Positions 11,921 to 22,657 of a stretch of 64,000 bases of DNA are shown here, in pieces (position 1 is the stretch's first letter; every line of letters begins with the position of its first letter). The notes beneath the pieces are model-generated. The model was not told the origin of the DNA, did not search any database, and saw only the letters and a program-made list of their open reading frames with translations. The translations under genes and the position numbers were made by a program. Where the stretch lies: positions 62,001 to 126,000 of the forward strand of contig NW_026570441.1 of the NCBI RefSeq assembly GCF_019649055.1, written 5' to 3'. The stretch is from Paramacrobiotus metropolitanus. Its lineage: Eukaryota > Tardigrada > Eutardigrada > Parachela > Macrobiotidae.

Positions 11921-12682
11921 TCACGTGATCCCTTCTGCACCTCGTACATCTTCTTGCCGCTGACGGAGTCCCTGAGGAAGTCGCGGAATTCGACCAGTTG
12001 TCGGCATCTTGATATCCAGGGCTTCCCTTAGTTTGGGTTCATGGATATTTTCCTTCAAGTAGTAGAATGCGACGTTGTCGGTGATTGTACGGACTTGGGA
12101 CTTCATGTACATCATGGCGTCGTAGTAATGTTCCGGCGTCACTTGTTCGAAACGGAACGTTCGTTTGGCCATCCGTTTCATGGTGTTAATTTCCCTGTTT
12201 TTGTCCGTAAACCGTTCTTCAAACTTGGTCAGCCACAAGTTGACTGGCTATCCGCCAAGGGGTTCATCGACTTTTGTCAGGCGATGGAACTCCTCTGCCT
12301 GGCCTTTTAGTTTGGCCACAAGGTCGGCCATGAAGGTCTGATCAGTTTCATACCATTCCTGGGCCTGCAGGTACAGTTGGCGGATTTGCTTGAGCCACTC
12401 ATTGAGTTTTGTATAATCTCCGTCGAAGTCTGGCATGGGTTGCCGACGTCCTCGAGCCATCGCTCGTGCCATAGCCACGTGATCGGCGTCCAATCCCGCT
12501 GGATTTTGGGGTGGCACTGGCGCAGCCACTGGTGCAACTGGTTGTGCTTCCAGGGCGGACGGTGGGTTCGCCTGAGCTATCCGACCTTGGTGGTGGCGTT
12601 CGGACGTGATTCTGTTGTGGCGGGGGAGTTCGAGTATGTGGCGTCGGCTGCCGTTGTCGCAAATGTTCCGAGTGGCCTTCAT
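11921..12682 (-). pseudogene. G1 Gag capsid domain
   Basis: Capsid-like helical domain of retrotransposon Gag: MARAMARGRRQPMPDFDGDY, then KLNEWLKQIRQLY, WLTKFEERFTDKN, FRFEQVTPEHYYDAMM and LKENIHEPKLREALD. The pattern (F.G...KL..W......, later W...F...F) is typical of Gypsy capsids. A single in-frame stop at 12248-12250 interrupts it, and the frame changes near 12010 towards the nucleocapsid. Confidence 0.65.
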
Positions 12683-13946
12683 ACAAGTCCGGTCGCACTT
12701 GTGGCGGCGGTGCCGTTCTCAGTGGGGGTGGATAAAATGCGCTCGGTTGTTCGTTGACTCTGCCGCAAAAGCCAAGTTGTGTTCTCGGAGGCAGTCGACT
12801 TTCTGGTGGCCGATATAGCGGTGCCCGACCTTGTTGTTCGGGGTAGCCTGCCGGATAGCGGGCCGACTCTTGTTGGTCGTAGTATCCGCCTTGGTCGGCC
12901 GTATTGTACGACCGAGTTTTTGTTCGTCCGAAGTCGAATCCTCGTGGGTTTAGACGACTCGGATCTCCCATGTCCGGGTGGGAACCTGTTCGTTCCATAA
13001 ACCGTCCTGGTTGGCGGTTGAAAGGGAATCCCCTTGGCTGATCCACTCCTTCGCTGTTGTCCGGGTGAGATGCAGTGGGAATTGGCGCGTGCGTTGTTGT
13101 ACGCGTCGAAAATGAGGTGCTTGTGTATGCACCGGCCGTAGCTACCGTCGTAGTCGGCGCGTTCGGTGTTGGCACATGTGGTGCCGCGGTCGACATACTG
13201 CGCTCCGGTTCGGGCTGACTCGGTATCGGATTCGGTTGTGGTGGCGTTCCGGTGTTCGGATCGTTCGTAACCATTCCCACGAAGTAGGAGGTGTTGGTCT
13301 CCTTCTTCTCCGGATCCGTACTCCACAGGATATCGTGTATTACCTGTGACGGGTAATATTCCTGTGCCATTGATGTCTTATATGATGGGGGTTCGGCCCT
13401 GGTCTGTTCCAGGTGCTTCTTTTCCTCCTGGAGACACCGAATTTCGGTCTCCATTTCGTCCATCTGGCCCATCATTCCGGTGATCTTGTTTGCCGCAGTT
13501 GAACCGTAGTCAAACAGTTCGTTTTCGCGTGCCTCCATGTAAGCGATGCGACTTCGTTGCGCCTCGTTTACTTTATGAGCCCCAGCCAGGCTGTACTCCA
13601 ACTGAGCTCGGAGTTTCTCCTCTTCTTTGAGGTACTCGTTCAGTCCGTAGACTTGGTCGGCTAACTGTGTGTTAGCTACCTCCTAGTCGGCGATGTGGTT
13701 CCTTTGCTCCGTGGAGGTCGGCTGTCGACCAGAGTTAGTCGGCTTTTGCTGTCCACTCCGGGCTGTGAGGATTTCCAACTCTGTTTCGAGTCGGTCGGTC
13801 AATAGTCGGAGCCGGTCGACCTCGTTGTCGGGCTGCTGCAGTTCGACTATGTACCGATTCACTTCGTTTCGGTATACTTCGGCTTCTTCGTTGGCCTGGT
13901 TCAACATTTCGTGAAAGTGTCCGGCTGCCTGTTCTGAGGCGACCAA
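12399..13946 (-). pseudogene. G1 Gag middle: coiled coil and Pro/Gln-rich linker
   Basis: 13946-13683 is a heptad-like coiled coil (ELQQPDNEVDRLRLLTDRLE). 13601-13400 continues with another helical stretch (ITGMMGQMDEMETEIRCLQE). From about 13380 the protein is rich in Pro, Ser, Thr and Arg up to the capsid. A stop and a frameshift lie around 13680-13600. Long coiled-coil extensions before capsid recur in the plus-strand Gag-like gene at 27.9 kb. Confidence 0.5.
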
Positions 13947-14193
13947 TGCCGTCTATTGGCGGACGGATTATGTTGACCGCTCCAACTTGCCGTTGAGGTT
14001 AGCTACTTCGTCGATATCGTATCGACATGGTCCGTCAACTCGTTTGAGTATGGCTTTCAGTCGGTCGATTTCCCGCTGTTGGTCGGCTATCGCCTTGTTG
14101 AAGGCTGCCGTGTCTCTCTCTCACCTCTTCCGTTCGAGGCGGTGAGTTTCTTCCGACTGGGCATATGTTGTTTCCGTTGCGTTCACGATCTTG

Positions 14194-15648
14194 TCAGCCA
14201 ACACGATCTGTGTGATCAGTTGGTGACATCGTTCTCGAAGTTTGTTTACATCTGGTGACAGCGTTTACTCGAAGTTTCTCCGGCGGTGTTGCCGAGATCC
14301 ACTTCCGTGCCGTGTACTCAAGTGTACTAGCTTGGTACTTGTCCTCGTGGGACTTTGTTGGCGTTCGGAAGGATCCATCCGCGCTGTTGGGCTGATTCTG
14401 TTGGGTCGAAGACGTCGTCGGTTGGTGGCGGTGTTTCGCTACCTGTGTCTCCGACGTCGAACGTAAGGATGTTTGGTCGACAGGTCGACTATTTGACGAC
14501 TTGGTCGACTTCACCGTTGCCTGAGCCTCTGTAGCTCGAGTCGATTTGCCTTCTGTTGGCGAAGGTCGACTTGGCGGTGAAATAGCCCGTTCGTTAGGCG
14601 CTGGCAGGTTGGTCGGTGATCCAGCTGGGTGATGGCCGCTTCGTGGCGGTGCCTCAGTATCATCCGTTCTGACCGTCAGTTTGGTCGGCTGGACTCCGTT
14701 TTCCGACCTGTTGACGGTTGGTTTCTGTTCCAGGCTGATCGGTTGGGTTTGACCGACCTCCTTCTGACCGACCTCCGTGGTCTGCTGCTGTTGACCGACC
14801 TTCGAAGTTGGCGAAGTCCTTCCGACTTCTGTAGTCGGTTGGACTTTACCGACTTCTGTTGTCGGTTTTTCCTGTTCAGTCTTGGTCGGCTGTTGTTGTC
14901 CGACTTTCTTGGCTGGTGGTTGGTCAACCTTTTGTTGGTCGACTTCCGTGGTCGGTTGGAGTTGACCGACTTCGGAGGTCGGCTTCTGTTGTCCGCCTTC
15001 GGAGGTCGTCGGTTTCCGACCGACCTCTGTGGTCGGTTGCTGTTGACCGACCTCTTTAGTCGCCGTGCCCACGTGGGGCGAGGTCGACTTCTGAGGTTCA
15101 TCCGTCCTGTTGGGTGATTTCCTTCCGACTTCGGTGGCTGTCGTAGTCCTGAGCTTCATGTGAGCTCGACTGGTTTCCTTCGGTTGGGCTTGGGATGGTC
15201 GGTGCGCCTTGTGGGCGCTCCTGACCGGCATGAGACATTGTTATCCCAGCCTGCAGCTGTACCGCATCCCCCCGGTTGGGTGGGACGGGGCTGCCAAGTC
15301 AGCATTGGGTTCCAGAAAAGTTTTATCCCTGGCGTCCTCAAAACTATCGTCCGAAGTTGGGTTCGTGTCGGCGAGGAGGATCCGCTCGTTGCGCTTCTCC
15401 CTTGCCTCAGCCGACTTAGTTGAGTACGTTGAGGACGGCTGACTTCTTTCCTGACCGGCATGCCGCAGTGAATACGGCGCGGTCGACGTTGCACGCCGGG
15501 AGTAATCCGTTTTGTAAACCTTGGCGTAGTCGTTTTTTCTCGGATTCGACATTGTTATCGAGTCACTTACGAGTGAGGTCGGTTCCGGTAGAACCTTAAA
15601 ATTCTGTTGTTTATAACCGTTAAATTGAAAAATCCCCTGGTGTTCCAT
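14194..15648 (-). pseudogene. G1 Gag N-terminal region with TTEVGQ repeats
   Basis: Starts at 15648 or at an inner Met (about 15552, MSNPRKNDYAKV) and shifts frame near 15230. The second frame (15231-14194) contains about ten imperfect repeats built on TTEVG(Q/R)(Q/K) with Gln/Pro/Thr spacers (about 15130-14750). At DNA level each repeat is a near-palindrome of the type CCGACCTCTGTGGTCGG. Low-complexity N-terminus, no recognised domain. It is read as Gag because capsid follows. Confidence 0.5.
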
Positions 15649-17580
15649 GAAATTAGGAACTTATTTTTGTTCAGGAACTTCCGTGGGTCAGGATCGTCCT
15701 ACTTGATGTTGTTATTGATGTTGTTGTGTCTGTTGATGACTCAGTACACAGGTATTATTATACAGTACTATAGTACAGTACAGTATGATATAGTAGTACG
15801 GTGTAGTACGTCCTATACCACTGAACAGACCAGTATGACCACTGAACAGACGGTCTTGCACTTATCTGCCTACGTCACAGAGAGCAAGCCGCTTGCAAAA
15901 GTTACAAAAAACGATGAATCACGCCTATGTTAAGCTATGGGAAGTTTCCCCTGCACGCTGACTGGCTGCCCTCTAACTACTGAAAAGCGGTCGTTCTGAC
16001 GTCACAAGGGAATTCGCTAATTTTCGCGCTATTTTCCGGAAGAAAAACAAATTATTTTTGGTCGGCCAAAAAGTTTATTTGGTCGAATTTTCAATTTCTA
16101 ATTCGTTAGAAATATTCTAGAAATCCGAAAACCTATTTCTGATGGTTGAAAGTTTGTTAGAAAATGAAAAGAAATTGAATTTCCAACCTCTTGTCGGTTA
16201 GCCTTTGTTAGACTGGGTACGTTGACCTAACGGGTCGGTTTCTCCGCCAAAAGTAAAGTTTTAGGTCGGTTTCTCCGCCATAATTTACTTTCTCACCGTT
16301 AGAATTTTAAATTTAGTAGTGAGAAGTTAATTTTATCCGTTAAGAAGTCGAGTTCCGACCTATAAACGACCAAAGTCGACCTAGAACCGCTACTTTTCCG
16401 GTGTCGGTGTCGGTGTCGGTTACGGTCGGCTGCCTCTGTCCGAGGTCGGAAATCCGTTGTTTCTGTGTCGAAATCCGCCGTTAAAGTTGCGGGTCGCCGT
16501 TCAAGGCGAAGGTCCCCGTAGTATAGGATTAATCCTTTCGCGTTGCAGGCTCTCGGTCGAGCCTGGCGTCCGTCAATTGGTTTGGGAATTCCGTGCGTCT
16601 GGGAATGCGGTCTATTCTTCTTTTGTAGAGACGAAAACTGTGCTCACCAGCTGTGGCAGGGATCGCTTCAGCGATCAACCCCATCAACCCGATCAGCAGC
16701 TGTAAGACGGCAAGATCTGTGTGATCTACAGTCAATCCAGAGGCTGCTTCAGCGGTCAATCTGTAGAGACTGTCAGGTTTTCCGAAAGTTCTCCGAATTG
16801 AAGCCTTTACCGTCTCCTCAGACGGTTCGTGGGATCGAAAAACCAAACGATCTGCTTACCATGTAACAAGCAAGCGCAGGGAGCTCACGGGATGCCTTTA
16901 TTGACATATAAAATAGCAGGAAGAAATAACAATAGCAGGAAGAAAAAACAATGCCAGTATGGCCAAATCTAGCAACGTGTTGCTAGAGTGTTCTTGAGCG
17001 TCTGGTCTCGACGTGAAAGGCATGCTGGCGGCAAGCACGTGCGTGATGCAGGCCATACGTATCAGCTGTGTGAAGCTGCGCAGACTGGACTCTATCCAAC
17101 TTGAGCGTATAAGCGCCGAGTCATACGGCGAGAGAGGAACGAGAGAGCAAGTATGCACAGTGTGTGCGCACGCGGTATATCCACTTCAGTGGATGAGTGC
17201 AGTGCAGCGTCACACGTACGAACAAGAGAGAGAGGCGATGCGGCATGAGTGTGAGTGCAAGTACGCCACTTGTGGCCGTAGCACCACGCCCAGGCTCGTA
17301 TGCCTGATATCATATAGAGTAGTTGTATATTCAGTTTTCGTTTTTTAGAAAATAATATTATTTGTCCCAGTTTTTAGTATTAAGTTATTATTAATTTACA
17401 TTCTTGGTATGTACACAAAATGATTAGACATGCGAAAAGCCGCTACAGTATGCACTTACTGGAAGAGCGGACGATACGTATGTACGATACCTTTTTTGCA
17501 CGATTCCCTCGTCATAGTTCCTAGCTATATAATATATATATATATATTCATTAAATTCTAATTAAACATCATTTCAGGGT
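15649..17580. other. Non-coding stretch upstream of G1
   Basis: No gene is supported. It holds GTAC-rich short repeats (about 15760-15830) and an exact 17-base direct repeat GGTCGGTTTCTCCGCCA at 16233-16249 and 16264-16280. On the minus strand that repeat begins TGG and could be a primer-binding-like site of G1, but this is weak. There is also a GTCGGT triplet run near 16400 and an AT dinucleotide run near 17530. The G1 5' LTR should be here but no LTR ends could be fixed. Confidence 0.4.
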
Positions 17581-18049
17581 TAGCAGAAAAAAATAAAAAA
17601 AATCAAAGTCTTTGGTCCGGGTCTTTGCTCCGGGGCTTACTCCGACAAGGATGACATCCGTTCCCGGGGCCTCCTGTCCAACAGTGGTCCGGTCATTCGG
17701 GTCCGAGGCATCGGTCTCGGGATACCCGATATTGCCGGTTCAAACTTCATCGTGGGCCGGGTAAGCTAGGCTTAAGCTTACTTCGACCTTCTGACTTCGG
17801 GTACGATGGTCGAATCACCTTAAGCCGGGTAAGAAACGGGCTTGAAACTCACTTCCGACCGGGATTCTCCGGGTAAAAGTTGACTGGAACTGCCGTAGCC
17901 GGGTAAGACGGGCTTGTACTTACATCCGACCGGGGTTCATAGGGTAGTTTGATAGGAGATGCACTGTCGCGATCCGCGAAAGCCATAAAGCATCCTCTCT
18001 GAGTAAGGTATGCGACCTATCAGGTCGCTGGGTGAGGGAATTGTCCAGT

Positions 18050-18775
18050 GAAATACCGGTATTCCAAGGTTTCGTCTGGACAAAAACCGTAATTTTGCGT
18101 CCCGTCGCCTATTGGGCAACCTGGACCGGTTAATGTCGGGCTTTGAAGGGTTGAAGGGTGATCCAGCGTGATTTACATTGCACTGCGCAGTGTGAACCAC
18201 GTCCAAATAGTGGAGATGCTACTTCTGGACCTTATTGGATCCATTTTCATGGGTGCCTTGAGAGTCCGACCCTTGCGTCCGGTGTGCTCCAATGTTTCAA
18301 GGTCTTTCGTCCGGGCAAAACTCGTCAATTTCGCGTCTAATCGCCTAACTGGGCAATATAGACCGGGCAATGCCTTTGAAGAGGTCCGATCCCTATCCTG
18401 GTCGGCTCCAAAGGTTCCTCCTCGATGTTCCGAGATTTCTGTCCAAGCAAAACCCGTTATTTCGCGTCCAGTCACCTTCTGGGTAACACAGACCGGGTTG
18501 AGCCAGGCTTCAAGGGTCCAATCCGAGGGTTTGCCTCGGTTGAAAAGTTAAAGTCCGATGGCATCCTCGAAAAGTTAAAGTCCAGTGGCAGCCTCGGCTA
18601 CGAAGTTAGAGTCCGATGGTAGCCCTGCATACTGGTGATTTGAAGTCCACAGGCTGATCGTAGTTACGGTCTGATGGACGATTCGTCCGGGCAACAACTT
18701 TTATTTTCGTCTCCTGTCGCCTATTGGGCAACGTAGAGAGGGCTGACGCCGGGCTTGGTGGGTTCAATGTCGATC
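18050..18775. repeat. Degenerate tandem repeat, four copies of a roughly 100-base core
   Basis: Four imperfect copies of a core starting TTCGTCCGGGCAAAAC, then TTTCGCGTC, then GTCGCCTA-TGGGCAAC, then GACCGGG. They lie at about 18065-18160, 18300-18400, 18435-18520 and 18685-18770, with spacers that share TCCGATGG and AAGTTAAAGTCC words. Probably part of the G2 3' non-coding region. No coding sense is kept across copies. Confidence 0.6.
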
Positions 18776-19079
18776 CTTGATGTGGTTGAAAGCCGCAGTC
18801 TGCGGACTTAGACAGTATTGGCTCGGGCGAAGGCTCCGTTCTGGGCCGGTGATGGTAGCCAATCGTGATTGAAGTCGCGATCTGCGATGTTGGCAGCAGA
18901 TGTGGTTGGGGACAAGATCTGTGCCATGAAGGTTGTTGGTGCCGGAGGATCCGAAACCGCGGAAGACATTCCGGTACAGTGCGAGCACTGGAATTCCGAC
19001 GGCTGCACCCGTAACTGCCGGGTCAATCCGGGGAATCCATTCTTTAGGGTTCGTTGGACATAGTACAGGGGTGAGTTAA

Positions 19080-19290
19080 CGCACCGTATCCCTTATTGAG
19101 GGTCCGGTTGGGTAACAGATGTAGTTTCCGTGGTCTGCGAGCGTTCTACAGCTGTATCCCTTATTGAGAGTCCGGCATAGTAGCAAGTCGTGGTTAACCC
19201 ACGATCTGAAGGGGTTCTACCGTCGTATCCCTTACTGAGGGTCCGAACGGATAGCAGAACGTGGTTAACGCGATGCGATGGTTCCCTTCC
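19080..19290. repeat. Short tandem repeat, three copies near 75 bases
   Basis: Three copies of a unit with GTATCCCTTATTGAGGGTCCG (about 19087, 19149 and 19218), each followed by a variable part and GTGGTTAAC-type words. The unit contains an inverted CCCT...AGGG core. Non-coding; at the 3' side of G2. Confidence 0.55.
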
Positions 19291-19399
19291 ACTTTTATCC
19301 GGGTAAAGTTCGTCAACGTCTCCACTGGAGACGTCGTCATGTCCTTCTTGACCGGTTTTAGGGTAAGCCTAACCCTATTGGGGTCCGGCTACCGGTGAA

Positions 19400-20581
19400 T
19401 CCCAGTTCATCGAGGGTTTGCTGGTGTCCGAGGTTTACCGGGCCCATGCTGAGCCTCCGATCTTCCTCGGTGGCTAGCCTCCGTCCGTGGGCGCGATTCT
19501 CCGAGCAAGGGTCCGGGGCCGGTTGGTTTCGTCTGAGCTGATGGGGTGGACCCTATTGGGGTCACTACCGCCATCGAAGATTGTACCAGAGGTAGCCTCG
19601 ATGCTACCGGCAAGCTGACTGGTGGTGTCGTCATCGGGGCATCTATTCGTGTGAGTTGGGCCAAGTACTGGGTTCCGTCTGGTCCAGTTAGTATGGCGGT
19701 CGTCAGAAGGTGGGTTGGCGCCGGGTGTTCAACTGGGAACCTACTGGGTCCGTGTTGAGCCTGTCCCGCTGAGCCTGTGTTGCTGCCTTTTCCCGCCGTT
19801 CGTCCTTGCGCTCTTTTGCACGACGTCGCTCTAGCGTTTACCAGCCTCGGATTCTCCGGGTGGTGGGGCTCTATCCCAGCCTTTTTCTTGTGTGCGTCGG
19901 CGGTGACGTTGCAAGTCCCTCAAATGCAGCAATGGCTCCCCTTGCAACTGGTCTATCACTTTTTGGTGATAGATACAGGTACGCGCTCAAGTTCCCTGCT
20001 ACGGCATCAAGGTACAAGGCGTTAGCCTGTTCATCATGTGAGGCTCTTCCAACCGAAGACTGCTTATCCAGCCAGATGAGGGTGCATTCTGCGCAAGCGT
20101 GCCGGGAACCATAATTGTGGTTATTCGCACGGCAGCTTTTGCATCCTAAGTCATAAGCTTCTGTCCGATTCTGCGAGCAGAGTACTGAAGGATCACGGTT
20201 AGCTTACAAATTCTATGGTTTACGTCCTAAAATTACGTCCTATAATTACTACGGTCGGGTACGATCGGTTCTCGTCCGTATCCCACCTGGAGCGGTTGAT
20301 TTTCGAAACTCCTCCGGCGCCCTGCTAACTCCTTTGCCCTAACCATCCGGGTCTTCCGTCCGAGCCCGAGTGGTCTGTCTGGTGTCCGGTGATTTGACTT
20401 CCTTGTCCGAGGGTTGGATGGGAGCCGAGGTTCGGGTTATTGACGCCCGTGGATTCAGCTGCATACGGTGACGCGGAGCGGGTATGCCGCGGCTGGCCTC
20501 GGTGAAATGGTCTGATTCCTCCGATTCCGATAAACTTTCCGTGTTGCCGGGGTTCTTTAGTCTCGGATGTTGATTAGCCAC
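19400..20581 (-). pseudogene. G2 ORF3-type zinc-finger block
   Basis: On the minus strand, about 20175-19860 reads TEAYDLGCKSCRANN, then CAECTLIW, then ALYLDAVAGNLSAYLYL. The order and spacing match the zinc block of ORF3 in G1. A basic coiled-coil-like stretch (RRRAKERKDERREKA, about 19815-19770) and a Pro/Thr-rich part (19664-19407) follow, as in G1. 20581-20339 is a Ser/Thr-rich segment that could be the N-terminus. The sequence just before the zinc block (TCTGCTCGCAG) could be a splice acceptor. Stops and frame changes make it a pseudogene; function unknown. Confidence 0.5.
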
Positions 20582-20593
20582 TATTGGCGGCTG

Positions 20594-21896
20594 TTAATCC
20601 GACTCTTTTTCTGAGGTTTCACTAGGTTCCGCCGGTGTTTTCTTCATCTTCTTCTTTTCTGACCGGACCCTAATTGAGGTACCAGGTCGTATGGTGTTTG
20701 AGTCCCCGAGTAGGGTGGGTTGAGGTGTCGATGGCCCGGGGGAGTGGTTGATGTCTTTAAAGAACTTCCATTTTGAGTCTCGGACAACATGTTCCGGTCG
20801 CCTTGTAACCGAATCCACGGACTCTAGGGTTTTCGATCCTCCGGGTGGTCTCGGTTGGGTCTGTGGGAATCTGCTACCTGCCGAGGCCGCCGTGGCCCAG
20901 ACCAACTCAAGCCAAGCCTTCGCTTCGGGCGCAGGGTCCTCCCATGGTCGCGCTTGCGGGTCCGTTCCGTCCCGGCTTGAGCGTTTCCTTTGGACATACG
21001 ACATCCGTAGCATCAGTTCCCTCCGGTTTCGTAATGGGATGAAGTCCGGGACGGTGTACCGCAGATGTTGTCCACGTTCCGCGTTGGTGGTCTATAACTC
21101 ACGCTTAATAACCATTTGTTTTATGGTCGGCCGGATCGCCTCCAAAATATCCTCAATTTCGGCCTTTCCTGGGTTTATTGCCGAAGGTGTACATCGCGCT
21201 GAGGAAGCGGGCAATCTGGAGACCGGTTGAGCCTCTCGGATTTCGATAGTAGCCGATGGCCTTAACTATCCGTTCTGGTGTTGTCTCCGTCTGTTTCAGC
21301 ATGTTCGGGGGCTTCGGGGCGATAAGCTCTCCCATGCTGTCCCAGGAGCGGTGGAGTATGAAAGCCAATCCGTCGTCCTGTATCCAGGCCACGATTTTTC
21401 GCATCAGTTCGGCTGTTAGCCAAGTTGAGGTGGCCCTCTAGTTAGTATCCCTGCGGTAACTCGGACGAGTTCCTGGTAGATGTCCCGGCGTCCGAGGTCC
21501 GCTGCCTGGATGATCCGGCTAATTTCTGCGGGTAAAATGCTCTTTAGGGAACTTGGCTTCGGCCTCGTCGGGCTCCCGGTTCGGCAATTCATCCCGTTCA
21601 TCGTCGGGTGCTGAGAGTTCCGACTGGTCCGTATCGGAATCATGACACCATACGTTGCTCCAGTCGATATCTTCGCTGGGTTGGCGTCCGGGTTCTTCGT
21701 CTGGTTTGACGGCATTCTGGGGTTTACCATCGCTCCAGGCTCGTAACTCTTCTAGCCACGCGTCGGAGTTGTGACGTGGTTGGCGTTTGGGCATGGGTCC
21801 CCTACTGGTGGAGGGTTGGGGTTCTTCCGGCTGGGTGTCCGAGTCACTGTCCGAAGATGGTTCTTCGGGTCGGACCTTCCGTGTATCCCTTCTCAT
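20594..21896 (-). pseudogene. G2 downstream coding remnants (helical YRN domain)
   Basis: Three overlapping frames keep coding sense. 21896-21519 is acidic and Ser/Pro-rich. 21730-21416 and 21404-21153 form a helical domain with RIVKAIGYYRNPRGSTGLQI. 21013-20594 is charged and ends KKTPAEPSETSEKESD. The YRN segment resembles the YRNQR segment of ORF3 in G1 near 1730, so I take this as the same structural-type protein. Broken by frameshifts; function unknown. Confidence 0.4.
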
Positions 21897-21953
21897 ACCG
21901 GTTTTCTGCGTCGGAGACGTCGGTATCTCTCTAATCGGGTCTTCTTAAGTACG

Positions 21954-22488
21954 AGGCGTGTGTCCCTTGCTTAGATCGAGCACATTTACCTTACCATACT
22001 TAGATAACTGTGCCCGTGTTGTGCACTCAATGTGCAGCGCTGTCATCCACCCAGAGATGGCAACGCTAGGGCGAATTTGAAAAATCTGTTGATTCAGCCG
22101 TTGATGACTTCAGGTGCTCAAATCTCGTGAATGTGGAAACAAAGCTCTTCAAGGAATATCTCAAAAGGTGCAGAAAAAATTCACAAGATTTTTGATACCA
22201 AGTAAGCTAGGATTTAGAGCAACTGAAACAAGTTGTAGCCTTTTTGAGTTTCTCGTAGACACATTATAGGATCTCTTCGTGGACTTTTCAACGTAATACT
22301 TTCTAACTACTATGCTGTAGAGCAGAAATGCTCTAATTTATTTCAGTCGAACTGACTTCAGATCATGAGCATCAAATTTCAATTAATCGTTTGCTACTAT
22401 GCTGAACAGCGCTCACATTGAGCGCACAACACGGGCACATTTCAAATGGGCATGGTAATGTTTTATTTGCAGGACACACGCCCCGTAG
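21954..22488. mobile_element. Terminal-inverted-repeat element inserted in G2
   Basis: Outer inverted repeat GGCGTGTGTCC (21954) pairs with GGACACACGCC (ending about 22488). An inner, stronger pair, TGTGCCCGTGTTGTGC and GCACAACACGGGCACA, sits at 22009 and near 22439, so each arm is about 95 bases with gaps. No open frame of note, hence a non-autonomous element. No clear target duplication was fixed. It splits the G2 coding remnants. Confidence 0.65.
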
Positions 22489-22657
22489 CCGTTTCGGTGT
22501 GTCCCCGGTTTTACGGGTTATCGCTTAATGTCTCTCTTCGACCCGGCCGAGGTAACCGAGTGAATGGCCGTTCCGCTGAGTTCGGGCATGGTTACATCCG
22601 CTCCTTGTGCGGATGGTCGCCGGGTAGGTTCCGAAGGTTTCCTTGATGCAACCACCT

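Larger units (their letters stand above)
1..16300 (-). mobile_element. G1: giant decayed Ty3/Gypsy-like retroelement
   Basis: Minus-strand element read from about 16.3 kb down past the left edge. In order: Gag N-terminus, capsid, CCHC knuckle, aspartic protease, long spacer, RT, RNase H, integrase, and a third gene (ORF3). Nearly every domain crosses frameshifts or stops, so it is a dead copy. The coding span alone exceeds 14 kb, about twice the usual Gypsy internal region. No LTR pair could be recognised: the 3' LTR should lie beyond base 1 and the 5' LTR somewhere above 15.65 kb. The hexamer GGTCGG (plus strand) is strikingly common throughout, in coding and non-coding parts alike. Confidence 0.85.

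Noticed and set aside
15760-15830. CRISPR-like or regulated repeat in the GTAC-rich stretch
   Set aside because: Units are very short, irregular and without spacers; simple sequence.
16233-16280. Primer-binding site of G1
   Set aside because: The 17-base word begins TGG on the minus strand but is duplicated, and no LTR end adjoins it.
16890-17350. Opposed open frames near 17 kb as small genes
   Set aside because: Both strands open by chance, no domain, promoter or context support.
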